In this document: positions 55,589 through 63,836 of the stretch, in pieces | Numbering within the stretch: the first letter of the stretch is position 1 | How the letters are laid out: each line of letters starts with the position of its first letter | Assembly: GCF_000472925.1 (NCBI RefSeq) | Contig: NZ_AXAS01000018.1 | Span: 123,771-187,770 of the forward strand | Source: Bradyrhizobium sp. Ec3.3 | Lineage (GTDB): Bacteria; Pseudomonadota; Alphaproteobacteria; Rhizobiales; Xanthobacteraceae | DNA length: 64,000 nucleotides | Direction: 5' to 3' | The notes under the pieces: model-generated | The model's input: only the letters and a program-made list of their open reading frames with translations | Told to the model about the DNA's origin: nothing | Databases searched by the model: none | Translations under genes and position numbers: made by a program

Positions 55589-56845
55589 TCAGCTGGCGGT
55601 GCGGCGCAGGAAGGCCGGGATATCGAGAATGCCGTCGTCGGTCGCATTGCGCGGAGAAGCGCGGCCGTAAGGATCGAGCGGCCGGGGCGCCGCCTGGCGC
55701 GCATAGTCCGGATTTGGCCTTGGCGGTTGCCCCGCTTGTGGGCGGGCCGCCTGCCGGAGCGGCGGGCTTTCCAATTGCGGGAGGGGAGCACTGCGCTCGA
55801 TGCGATCGGCGATGCGGCGGCTGTCGTTGCGCAGCTTGCCGGCGAGCTGCGTGAGTGAGGTTTCCACCGGCATCTGCTGCGCCGGGTCGAGATTATCTAT
55901 GCCGGTCGCCACCACCGAGACGCGGACGATACCTTCAAGGCTGTCATCAAAGGACGCGCCGACGATGATGTTGGCGTCCGGATCGGCCTCGTCGCGAATG
56001 CGGGTGGCCGCTTCGTCGACTTCGTACAGCATGAGATCCTTGCCGCCGGTGATCGAGATGATGAGGCCGCTGGCGCGCTTGATCGATGGGTTCTCGATCA
56101 ATGGATTGGAAATCGCGGCGACCGCCGCGGCGAGCACGCGCTTCTCGCCGGACGCCTCGCCCCGTCCCATCATGGCCTTGCCCTTCTCCTTCATGACGGA
56201 GAGAACGTCGGCAAAATCGAGATTGATCAGGCCTTCCTTGACGATGAGATCGCTGATGCAGGCCACGCCCGAATAAAGCACCTGATCGGCAAGGGCGAAG
56301 GCATCGGCGAACGTGGTCTTCTCGCTGGCTACCCGGAACAGGTTCTGGTTCGGGATGATCAAGAGGGTGTCGACTGTCTTGAGCAACTCCTCGATGCCGG
56401 TTTCGGCAGAGCGCATGCGGCGCTGGCCCTCGAAGTAGAATGGCTTGGTGACCACGCCGATCGTGAGAATGCCGAGCTCGCGCGCGGTCCTGGCGACGAC
56501 GGGGGCAGCCCCGGTGCCGGTACCGCCGCCCATGCCGGCCGTGACGAACACCATGTGTGCGCCGGTCAATTGATCGCGGATCGTATCGATGGCCTCTTCG
56601 GCTGCGGCGCGTCCCAGTTCGGGCTGCGAGCCGGCGCCAAGGCCTGCAGTCACCTTCGTGCCCAGCTGGATGAGGCGCTTGGCCTTCGACATGGCAAGCG
56701 CCTGCGCGTCGGTATTGGCGACGACGAACTCGACCCCCTGCAGCCCGGCCGTAATCATGTTGTTGACGGCATTGCCGCCGGCGCCGCCGACCCCGAACAC
56801 GACGATGCGCGCCCTCATTTCGTGAAGATCGGTGATGCCAGCCAT
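55589..56845 (-). CDS. FtsZ paralogue (short form)
   Basis: A 418-residue tubulin-like GTPase. The GTP-binding tubulin signature GGGTGTGAAP is at residues 106-115 and the T7 catalytic loop contains 'NLDFADVLSVM'. The conserved C-terminal peptide 'GILDIPAFLRR' that tethers FtsZ to FtsA is retained at the end. The long disordered linker of alphaproteobacterial main FtsZ (total about 580-600 residues) is much shorter here. No dcw-cluster genes are near, so this is a second copy rather than the main division FtsZ. The ATG at 56845 (MAGITDLHEM) was chosen over a longer frame. The 52-base gap to the upstream HTH gene suggests co-transcription. Confidence 0.9.
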   Translation of the reverse strand: MAGITDLHEMRARIVVFGVGGAGGNAVNNMITAGLQGVEFVVANTDAQALAMSKAKRLIQLGTKVTAGLGAGSQPELGRAAAEEAIDTIRDQLTGAHMVFVTAGMGGGTGTGAAPVVARTARELGILTIGVVTKPFYFEGQRRMRSAETGIEELLKTVDTLLIIPNQNLFRVASEKTTFADAFALADQVLYSGVACISDLIVKEGLINLDFADVLSVMKEKGKAMMGRGEASGEKRVLAAAVAAISNPLIENPSIKRASGLIISITGGKDLMLYEVDEAATRIRDEADPDANIIVGASFDDSLEGIVRVSVVATGIDNLDPAQQMPVETSLTQLAGKLRNDSRRIADRIERSAPLPQLESPPLRQAARPQAGQPPRPNPDYARQAAPRPLDPYGRASPRNATDDGILDIPAFLRRTAS

Positions 56846-56897
56846 TGTTCCCTCGCGTTGGTCCGGCAAGCCGGGGATTAAAAGAAAGTATCGCGTG

Positions 56898-57410
56898 CTA
56901 CCTGAAAGCTGCGCGGTCTGCTGCCACGATGGCCGCCGCCAGATGTCCCAATCGAAGCGCGGCCCGTCCCGCGGTCGAGCCGCTGGCACGGCGACCGGTC
57001 CGTAAGTCCGCCACTTCATCTTCCAATTGTGCCGCCCACGCATTGGCTGCCATCGTCTCGGCAGCCGCCTGCAGCAGCTCGACGGCGAGGCGATCGGCGC
57101 GCTCGCGCTCGCGCTCGAAATCCGCTTTGTAGCCGGCTGCCTTTGCTTCGAGCCGCGCGATCTCCGCCTTGAATGCCTCGCTCTTGAATGCCTCGATCTT
57201 TGCCATGGAGGCGGCGATGGGGTCCGCCTGGCGGCCAATTCGCGGGCGCGGCCTATAGCGGAGTTCGGAGAAATCGACGCCTACCCGGGCCTTGCGATCA
57301 TCCGAACGCGAGCGCGGCAACCGGCGCCGCCTGGCAAGCGAACGAGCGGCCTCGCGCGAGACGTTGAGGCGGGCGCCTAGCTCGGCATACGTCAACAACT
57401 CAACGGACAT
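56898..57410 (-). CDS. HTH and coiled-coil protein beside the ftsZ paralogue
   Basis: A 170-residue protein of no named family. An N-terminal helix-turn-helix is likely in 'LTYAELGARLNVSREAARSL' with a basic follow-on 'ARRRRLPRSRSDDRKARV'. A coiled-coil covers about residues 68-122. The tail is Ala/Arg-rich with no motif. This layout, HTH then coiled coil, recalls KfrA-like and other plasmid- or prophage-linked DNA-binding proteins. The gene is 52 bases upstream of the ftsZ paralogue on the same strand. It could regulate it or link DNA to the polymer; this is inference. Confidence 0.7.
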   Translation of the reverse strand: MSVELLTYAELGARLNVSREAARSLARRRRLPRSRSDDRKARVGVDFSELRYRPRPRIGRQADPIAASMAKIEAFKSEAFKAEIARLEAKAAGYKADFERERERADRLAVELLQAAAETMAANAWAAQLEDEVADLRTGRRASGSTAGRAALRLGHLAAAIVAADRAAFR

Positions 57411-57664
57411 CGGCTGTCATCCTGGAATGAACCGGGAGGCATTTCGGGCTGATGATGGCTGGACGATGACTTGAGGCTAGGCTGCGTTGGTTAATGGACG
57501 GTTAACGCGGGGGCGGGCCCCGGCACCGGATTGAGGTTGGCCTGCCAGCGGTGCCATGTCCTCGGCGCGTGACCATGCCGAGGCGGGGCGAGGTTAAGGC
57601 AGCACCGTGTGTCGGCTCTCGTCATGGCCGGGCTTGCCGGAACCGCGAGCGCGATGCCTGGCGT

Positions 57665-57799
57665 CTATTTCTTCTTCGCGGGGCCGAAGTCCGGTTGCCA
57701 GGCGGCCTCCTTGCGGCTCGGCGCCGCGGCGATCACCTTGGCCTTTTCCTTCTTCGGTTTCTTGGCTTCGCGATTGCTGCGTTGCTGACCCTTTGCCAT
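57665..57799 (-). CDS. Small basic protein (44 residues)
   Basis: A 44-residue, very Lys-rich protein (MAKGQQRSNREAKKPKKEKA at its start, ending PDFGPAKKK). GGGAGGAC lies a few bases upstream of the ATG at 57799. The charge composition suggests nucleic-acid or ribosome association; nothing specific is known. Short basic proteins of this wording occur widely in Bradyrhizobium (recalled, not searched). Confidence 0.65.
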   Translation of the reverse strand: MAKGQQRSNREAKKPKKEKAKVIAAAPSRKEAAWQPDFGPAKKK

Positions 57800-58040
57800 G
57801 TCGTCCTCCCGTGGTGTGTCGAGTAGCGGAACGATCACCGAGGTCGATGCCGTCAAGAAAATGCGGTGATGCGAAAGCCTACGCTCCTGACTTGCGGATA
57901 GCGAGCGCTAAGACGCTGCTGCTGCGCAGCGGCGTTCCGGCGCGGGCCTCGCCTGAGAAAAGCGGTGGCTATTGACGCTGAACGGGCGCACTGTCCGAAA
58001 CAAGCGGCGGTTGGGGCCATCTCGCGAAAGGCAGGCTTAC

Positions 58041-58325
58041 ATGACCATCCGCTCGCGGCGGGAGACCGTCACCTTCAACCATCCGTTCCACATCCGCGGC
58101 CTCGCACGGCAATTGCCGCCGGGCGCCTATGAGGTCGTCACCAACGAGGAGACGATCGAGGGCCTGTCCTTCTCCGTCTGGCGCCGCATCGCCACCATGA
58201 TCGTCGTGCCGGCGGAAGGCGCCCGCGGCGGCGCGGTGGAGATGGTGTCGATCGGCTCGGTCGACCTTGCGGACGCGCAGCGCATCGATGCCAGCGCCTC
58301 TGGTAAGGTGCCCGGCGATGTCTGA
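58041..58325 (+). CDS. Conserved hypothetical protein, beta-rich
   Basis: A 94-residue protein without signal peptide. Sequence features are 'VTFNHPFHIRGLARQLPPGA' and 'YEVVTNEETIEGLSFSVWRR', predicted mostly beta, then a short helical end. No domain is recognised. It overlaps the next gene by eight bases, so the two are translationally coupled. The ATG at 58041 is favoured over upstream in-frame codons since residues before it are not conserved-looking. Confidence 0.65.
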   Translation: MTIRSRRETVTFNHPFHIRGLARQLPPGAYEVVTNEETIEGLSFSVWRRIATMIVVPAEGARGGAVEMVSIGSVDLADAQRIDASASGKVPGDV

Positions 58326-58614
58326 CGAGCCGGTCGATCTCGACGAGCATCGCGGCATGGCCGCCCGCAAGGCGACCGGCCTGCGCCGCGCGTTGGCGGA
58401 GGTGGAAAACAATCTGCGGGAGCTGCGCGAGCGCGAGGCCGTGCTGGAGAACCAGCTCTTGACCGTTCCCGCCGCGTCGTGGCCGGAGGCGGCGGCGAAG
58501 GCGCGCTACGTGCTCAATCTCTACGCCGCGAGCCTCCCGGCGGAGGACACGCGGCACCGCGCGCTGGTGGCGGCGCTGCTCGACGATTTTGCCCGGCTCG
58601 GCGGGGAGGGCTGA
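58318..58614 (+). CDS. Hypothetical helical protein
   Basis: A 98-residue all-helical protein with a short coiled-coil ('LRRALAEVENNLRELREREA', about 22-41). The C-terminal half is Ala-rich with 'RYVLNLYAASLPAEDTRHRA'. No family is recognised. It begins with ATG at 58318, overlapping the upstream gene's end by eight bases, so the two form a coupled pair. Confidence 0.65.
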   Translation: MSDEPVDLDEHRGMAARKATGLRRALAEVENNLRELREREAVLENQLLTVPAASWPEAAAKARYVLNLYAASLPAEDTRHRALVAALLDDFARLGGEG

Positions 58615-58714
58615 GGCGATCCTGGCGGTGCGCCATGCCGGCGCTCCGTGCGGACGCGCGGGCCTGCAACGCGTTTCTCGTTCACAGGATTCGTGTTTAC
58701 GAGGAGTAAGGCCC

Positions 58715-58993
58715 ATGACGCTCACGAGCGGCCGCTATATCGGCCACGAATACGACAGGATGATCGTGCTGTTCTCGATGCACGACGGCGCGAAGGAGAT
58801 TCCCTGCGCGATCTCCACCTCCGCGATGGACTATCTCGAGCGCGGCCCGCAGGCCCGCCCCGAGCAGCGCGAAGCGCAGTTCCTGCGCCTGCGCGACCGC
58901 ATCGAAGCCCGCGCCGCCGGCAAATATCGCGCGACGGAGTTCGAAGGCACGCCCCCGGGCATCGTGCTGCGGAGCATCGACTTTACGAGCTAG
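58715..58993 (+). CDS. DUF1488-like protein
   Basis: A 92-residue protein. 'SMHDGAKEIPCAISTSAMDYL' followed by 'RLRDRIEARAAGKYRATEFE' fits the DUF1488 family, a small alphaproteobacterial family of unknown function. GAGGAG lies nine bases upstream of the ATG at 58715. It sits 100 bases after the helical hypothetical gene and is the last gene before the lower-GC island. Confidence 0.7.
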   Translation: MTLTSGRYIGHEYDRMIVLFSMHDGAKEIPCAISTSAMDYLERGPQARPEQREAQFLRLRDRIEARAAGKYRATEFEGTPPGIVLRSIDFTS

Positions 58994-59122
58994 GCCAGGA
59001 TGAGCTTTGGTTGAATCGGTGCAAGCCGTCCCGGACGCTCTTCGTTATTGCCGAGGCCGCAGCTTCTTGAATTTCGCACTGATTGTTTCGAAAAGGGATT
59101 CGAACCGGGCTTGGCTCTCGGC

Positions 59123-60743
59123 TCAAAGAACGGAAGCCGGTTCTTTCACCATTCGAGACATGAATTCGCGGGCTGGCCGGGTCTTGTTGAATTCAAGCTG
59201 TGCAGCCGCAAATGCCTCTTCATATCGTTTAACAATCCTTGGAATTTTGGGATTGAGCGAGAGAGCTTTGCCTTTTAGTTCTGAAGCGTACGTCTCTTGA
59301 ACAAGAGCGCTGTACATGGAAGGGTCGAGCAAATCTTCAATGTCTGCTTCACTAGGAGTAGAAGACGCGAATGCTTCGGTTACAAAAGTGATGGCAGTCT
59401 CGCGAACGAGTCTGCTTTTCACTAAGTCGGTCTTCGTCTCTCGTCCCGCCCGATCATCGTCGAGGAGTACCAGCACTCTTAGCTCTTCTGCGGCCAGCAG
59501 GGCGGCCATGTAGGACACTCGTCCGGCGCCTCCTACCGGCATAAGCGTAAGCTCCGCCAGTAAAGTTCGTCGCCCACTGGTAGCGAAATGGGCGTTGATT
59601 GATGAGAGGATCCAAAAGTCTGTAATGCCCTCCACAATGAGATTGTAGTTTCCAATGAACAGGGTTTGTGAAAGGTGATAACCCAGCGCTGCTTGAAGCG
59701 GAAACAGCGTTTTGGAATCGCCGGTGGGCGTGTTGGTTACCGTGGTGCCGGACGAGGGTTGAATATTTACAGTTCTGACGATCTTGATGGCGTCGGCCGG
59801 TACCATGAACGGCGAATGTGTAGTGTAGATGATTTGATTTTTGTAGTCTTCCCGGAGATGCTTAAGCAGATCTCCTTGTGATTTGGCATGCAGATAGAGG
59901 CCTGGTTCGTCCAAGAGTAGAATTGCTCCATCAGCATTTCCTCCTCTCGTATCAGCCGAAAACGTAATGAAGAACGCGAAGAACCATCGAAAGCCGCGGC
60001 TTCTCTCGTCTAAGTTTACTTCGACGGGATATTCAGCATGTGGGTCGGAGACCAAAATATCGAGGTGGGGTCCGTCTAAATTGAATCGCACCATCAAAGT
60101 TTGATCTTTCCACAGCCTCCTGATTTCCGCAGTTACAAGCGAGCCAGCTCTGTTTAGAATTTGAGCTCGTTCCTCGTGTTCGTTGCGAATATTGTTGAGG
60201 CGCGCTGGATCGAAGTCAGCAACTCTCGCCAATTTCTCGAAGTTATTTTCTCTCTCGATGAGAGACGGATCGTGTCCCCGCCGTTGCGTAAAGGTGTCGA
60301 GGTCCTGGTGGCCATTCAACTCGGGGAATTCGGAAACATAAACAAAGATCGGTAGGCATCCCTCGATGAGTTTCTTCGCTTTGTCGAGCGCGGCATCGAA
60401 ACCCGAGACGCCTCTAGCCCCGCCCGATCTCCACTTCTGAAAGCCTCGGCGAGCCAGGCAATAGTCTCGCTAGCTCGGCACTCTCGCTCTTTGAGAGCTT
60501 CCACGTACTAGACACGACCGGAGTGTCCGCCTTGCACTCCTCTAGCCGGCGTCCCCGTGGAAAATCCTTTATCGCGGAGAGAGCCGCACGCCCGGCAGGT
60601 GGCTTCAAAGTGGCAAGCGCCAGAATTAGATTGGATTTGCCGCTCTCGTTGCGGCCTACGAGCGACGTGATCTTGTCAATTGCAATTTCGCCGCTGTCAT
60701 TGATCGAACGAAAGTTCGTTATACGAAACTTGGTAAGCTCCAT
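59123..60743 (-). pseudogene. OLD-family ATPase/TOPRIM nuclease, frameshifted
   Basis: One gene broken into two frames. The 5' part (60743 to about 60420) encodes 'MELTKFRITNFRSI' and Walker A GRNESGKSN at residues 30-38. It stops at 60414 (TAG). The following frame, starting one base later, continues as '...VSGFDAALDKAKKLIEGCL' and runs to 59123. This part has 'GAILLLDEPGLYLHA' (signature/Walker B), 'YTTHSPFMVP', and a C-terminal TOPRIM domain with 'NLIVEGITDFWIL' and 'LVLLDDDRAGRET'. A one-base insertion in a C4 run (60418-60421) would explain the shift; removing it restores a protein of about 540 residues. No UvrD helicase gene is adjacent, so it would be a class 1 OLD-type nuclease, probably antiphage. 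GC is lower than around it. RBS GGGGGAGG lies just upstream. Confidence 0.8.
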
Positions 60744-60860
60744 CGGCCTCCCCCTGCAACCAGAAAGCTACCATAACTTGGATTCGCTACTGGAGAAGCA
60801 GCTTGCAACTTTGGAACGAGGAGACAGCCGGTTTTTCCATCCAGATGCGCTTGCGCCGCA

Positions 60861-60894
60861 AAACAAAAACGGCCGGATCTTTCGACCCGGCCGT
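60861..60894 (-). terminator. Rho-independent terminator of rpmB
   Basis: On the minus strand: ACGGCCGG(G)TC-GAAA-GA(T)CCGGCCGT followed by TTTTTGTTTT. The stem is eight perfect base pairs plus two, with a GAAA tetraloop and a strong U-tract, beginning 74 bases after the rpmB stop. This is the clearest terminator in the window. It also isolates rpmB from the OLD gene on the same strand. Confidence 0.9.
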
Positions 60895-60967
60895 CACTCA
60901 AACTCAACGCTTCCTAAGCTACGCCACGCGACGCTTACGCGTGCCCCCGGCCCAGCTCGTAGATCTC

Positions 60968-61276
60968 TTAGCTCGCCTTCTTCTCAGGCTGAGCGCCGCC
61001 GACCTTCTTCTCGATCTGGCGCTTCAATTCCAGCGCGCGCGGGGAGAGGTCGCCGGCGCGGGCCTTGACGAGGTAGGCATCCAGGCCGCCGTTGTGGTCG
61101 ACGCTCTTCAGCGCATTGGTGGAGACGCGCAGGCGCACGTTGCGCTCGAGGGCTTCGCTGATGAACGTCACGTTGACGAGGTTCGGCAGGAAGCGGCGCT
61201 TGGTCTTGATGTTGGAGTGGCTGACCTTGTGGCCGACGAGGGGGCCCTTGGCCGTCAGTTCGCAGCGGCGAGACAT
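60968..61276 (-). CDS. rpmB: 50S ribosomal protein L28
   Basis: A 102-residue ribosomal protein. 'MSRRCELTAKGPLVGHKVSH', 'KTKRRFLPNLVNV' and 'RVSTNALKSVDHNGGLDAYL' are diagnostic of alphaproteobacterial L28, which is longer at the C-terminus than the E. coli protein. The ATG at 61276 follows GGAAAGGG. A good promoter lies upstream and a clear terminator downstream, so it is monocistronic. Confidence 0.97.
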   Translation of the reverse strand: MSRRCELTAKGPLVGHKVSHSNIKTKRRFLPNLVNVTFISEALERNVRLRVSTNALKSVDHNGGLDAYLVKARAGDLSPRALELKRQIEKKVGGAQPEKKAS

Positions 61277-61370
61277 GTTAAAAACCCTTTCCGTTCCCCC
61301 AACGATTTGCGGCGGCCATTCGGGGCGCCACGGGGGTGCAAATTCTCTGTCCTTGCAGGGAGCGGGCGGA

Positions 61371-61399
61371 CGTATAGGGGGGAAGGGGCAAGACGTCAA
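61371..61399 (-). promoter_or_regulatory. Sigma-70-type promoter of rpmB
   Basis: On the minus strand TTGACG (61399-61394) and TATACG (61376-61371) with a 17-base spacer. A start near 61364 would give a leader of about 88 bases before the ATG. Housekeeping-type elements this good are rare in the window. Confidence 0.75.
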
Positions 61400-61431
61400 G
61401 TTTTTGGCCGCGCTTTCGACCCAGCCACCGG

Positions 61432-61538
61432 CGTCATCGCCCGGCTCGACCGGGCGATCCAGTATTCCAGAGGCGGTTGTGATTCAACCGAGAGGCCGCG
61501 GCGTACTGGATGCCCCGGTCAAGCCGGGGCATGACGGC
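61432..61538. repeat. Palindromic intergenic repeat, family D (inverted orientation)
   Basis: About 107 bases, with arms CGTCATCGCCCGGCTCGACCGGGCGATCCAGTA and TACTGGATGCCCCGGTCAAGCCGGGGCATGACG. Its interior is the reverse complement of the interior of the copies at 23985-24088 and 32344-32443. It sits between divergent genes, just upstream of the rpmB promoter. Confidence 0.88.
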
Positions 61539-61758
61539 GGAACAAGGGGCGGGAGAGGTGACCGAGTACGCGGCCCCGCTCACGAAAACGGCAATGATTG
61601 AAATGCCTTACCATCACATAAAGGGCGTAATCGGAGCGGAAAGAGAGGCCGGTTCCAAGCGGCCGGGCGCGGATTGCCCGACCCCTGACATTGTTTGCCG
61701 CCGGTTTTGGCTTAAGTACGGGACTGGCGGTATCATCGGATTGCAGCTGAACGTGATC

Positions 61759-62610
61759 ATGCCTCTGTCTTTCTCGCCCCGGCCGCGTGCCTGCGGCTGG
61801 CTGGCCCTGACGGTCCTTTGCGGCCTCGGCTGGGATATGGCGCCGGCTTCCGCGCAAGGGCGGCTCGAGGCGCAGTATGAGGCGACGCTGTCGGGCATTC
61901 CGGTCGGCCGCGGCGCCTGGACCATCGACATCCAGGACGACATGTTCTCGGCTGCCGCTTCCGGCGGCACGATCGGCATTTTGAAATCCTTCACCGGCGG
62001 GTCCGGCACCGGCGCCTCGCAGGGCCGCGTCGTCAACGGCGCGCTGGTTGCGACCGGCTACCAGGCCTCCACCACCACCTCGAAGAAGACCGAGGACATC
62101 CACATCGTCCTCGACAAGGGCAATGTGAAGGAGTTCGGCATCGCGCCGGAGCCGTCGGTCGATCCTGATCGTATCGTCGTGACCGAGGCGCATCGCCGCG
62201 GCGTCTGGGATCCGATGACGGCTTCGCTGCTGCGCGTGCCCGGCACCGGCGAGCCGGTGTCGCCGGAGGCCTGCCGCACCGGCGCCCCCGTGTTCGACGG
62301 CCGTATGCGCTACGACCTGAGGCTCGATTTCAAGCGCATGGAGAGCGTCAAGGCCGAGAAGGGCTATCGCGGCCCGGTCGTGGTCTGCGCGCTCTATTTC
62401 GTGCCGGTCGCCGGCTACATCCCCGATCGCCCCGTCATCAAATACCTCGCCGCCCAGCGCAACATCGAGATCGCCTTTGCGCCGGTTGCGGGCACCCGGA
62501 TCCTGGTGCCGTTCTGGGTGAAGATCCCGACGCCGCTCGGGCCGGCCATGCTGGAAGCCACCAGCTTCATCACCGTCCCCCAGCCGCCCAAGGTCGCGAA
62601 GACGCAGTAG
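61759..62610 (+). CDS. DUF3108 domain exported protein
   Basis: A 283-residue protein with a signal peptide (hydrophobic 'ACGWLALTVLCGLGW', cut near ASA-QG). The mature region is a DUF3108 beta-barrel-like domain: 'YEATLSGIPVGRGAWTIDI', 'KSFTGGSGTGASQGRVVNGA' and 'RYDLRLDFKRMESVKAEKGY'. Function is unknown; family members are periplasmic. The ATG at 61759 gives the signal peptide. It is followed by the IS110 element after 185 bases. Confidence 0.85.
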   Translation: MPLSFSPRPRACGWLALTVLCGLGWDMAPASAQGRLEAQYEATLSGIPVGRGAWTIDIQDDMFSAAASGGTIGILKSFTGGSGTGASQGRVVNGALVATGYQASTTTSKKTEDIHIVLDKGNVKEFGIAPEPSVDPDRIVVTEAHRRGVWDPMTASLLRVPGTGEPVSPEACRTGAPVFDGRMRYDLRLDFKRMESVKAEKGYRGPVVVCALYFVPVAGYIPDRPVIKYLAAQRNIEIAFAPVAGTRILVPFWVKIPTPLGPAMLEATSFITVPQPPKVAKTQ

Positions 62611-62795
62611 GCGTCCCGTAGATGGGGTAACGGGCTCCCGAGAGGCGTTCCTGCCCCGCAAGCCGCGCTCGCTACGGCGCTGTTTGGTGCGCGCGTCGCG
62701 CGGCTTGGTTGGAAAGGCAAGCGGTCGTCCCTCACATTGATGGTGTAGCGGAGTCAGGGCCTAAGCCTCGCTCCAAGCATCGAGGAGAGACGACC
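62611..62795 (+). ncRNA. Candidate IS110 bridge RNA region
   Basis: The 185-base non-coding stretch before the transposase. IS110-type elements encode a structured bridge RNA in a non-coding flank, in the IS110 group at the left end, upstream of the transposase. Here a 9-base perfect stem AAGCCGCGC / GCGCGGCTT (62660-62668 and 62698-62706) encloses a 29-base loop, and a hairpin CCCGT...ACGGG lies at about 62614-62633. The element boundary is not visible, so the actual transcript is a guess. Confidence 0.35.
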
Positions 62796-63836
62796 ATGGA
62801 CTATTATGCCGGAATCGACGTGTCATTGGAATGCTCCAGCATGTGCGTTGTCGATGCGAACGGCAAGATCGTTCGGGAGGCCAAGGTGGCGAGCGAACCG
62901 GAGGCGCTGATCGACTGGTTCCGTTCGCTTGGGTTCGGTCTTGCCAGGATCGGACTGGAGGCAGGACCGCTGTCGCAGTGGCTTTACGCGGCGATGAAGC
63001 AGGCAGGGCTTGCGGTCGAGCTTCTGGAGACGCGCCACGCGAGCGACGCCTTCAAGGCGATGCCGGTGAAGTCGGATCGCAATGATGCCCGCAACATCGC
63101 GCAATTGATGCGGCTCGGCTGGTTCCGGCCGGTGCATTGTAAGTCGATGAGTGCACAGGAGATCCGCGCGATGTTGACGGCGCGCAAGCTGATCCAGGCC
63201 AAGCTTCAGGACGTCGAGAACAGCTTGCGCGGGATCTTGCGTGGCTTCGGGCTGAAGGTCGGCAAGACGACGAAGCGCAGTTTTGCAACCCGGATTGGCG
63301 AGCTGGTGGCCGGCCATCCGGCCCTCGAGGCGATCGCCGCAGCAACACTCGCGGTTCACATGATTCTGCTGCGCGAGTTCAACGGCTTTGAGAAGCGGGT
63401 CCGGGCGATGTCTCTCTTGGATGCCAAGGCTCGGCTGTTGATGTCGACGCCGGCCGTGGGACCGATCATTTCGCTGACTTATGCCAGCGCCATCGATGAT
63501 CCCACCCGCTTCACCTCGTCGAAGCGAGCGGGCCCACTCTTCGGATTGACACCGAAGAAGCACCAGTCAGGCGAGACCGACTACTCCGGCCGCATCAGCA
63601 AAAATGGCGACGCTTCCGTGCGCGAGGCGCTCTATGAGGCCGCCCACATCATCCTGACCAAGCCGATCAAGGGCTGTGCGCAGCTCAAGAGCTGGGCGAT
63701 GCGGATCGCCAGGCGCGCCGGCATGAGCAAGGCCAAAGTGGCGCTGGCACGCAAGCTCGCCGTGATCATGCTCCGCATGCTCAAGGACAACGTGCCCTTC
63801 AATCCGGCCGCCAAGGCAACCGCCGCCGCGGCTTAG
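62796..63836 (+). mobile_element. IS110 family transposase
   Basis: A 346-residue DEDD-type transposase. The RuvC-like catalytic residues are Asp8 ('GIDVS'), Glu55 ('GLEAG'), Asp94 and Asp97 ('KSDRNDAR'). The C-terminal transposase_20 domain has 'MSTPAVGPIISLTY' and 'GPLFGLTPKKHQSGETDYSG' then 'SKNGDASVREALYEAA'. The gene appears intact. A purine-rich GAGGAGAG precedes the ATG. The ends of the element were not identified: IS110 elements have no long terminal inverted repeats, and no target duplication is seen. It is likely still active or recently so. Confidence 0.93.

Larger units (their letters stand above)
61277..61758. other. Divergent intergenic region between rpmB and the DUF3108 gene
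   Basis: A 482-base gap. It contains the rpmB promoter (61371-61399), a family D repeat (61432-61538) and, at 61590-61758, an AT-rich stretch that probably carries the promoter of the DUF3108 gene. No gene is seen, although the frame is open from 61510; its product would be non-conserved. Confidence 0.5.

Noticed and set aside
56846..57238. N-terminal extension of the FtsZ paralogue
   Set aside because: The added 131 residues are Arg/Pro/Ser-rich and overlap the upstream HTH gene in another frame; the conserved FtsZ N-terminus begins at the ATG at 56845.
58994..60780. Genomic island boundaries with direct repeats (att sites) around the OLD gene
   Set aside because: No matching direct repeats, integrase or tRNA end was found on either side; the low GC alone supports transfer but not a defined element.
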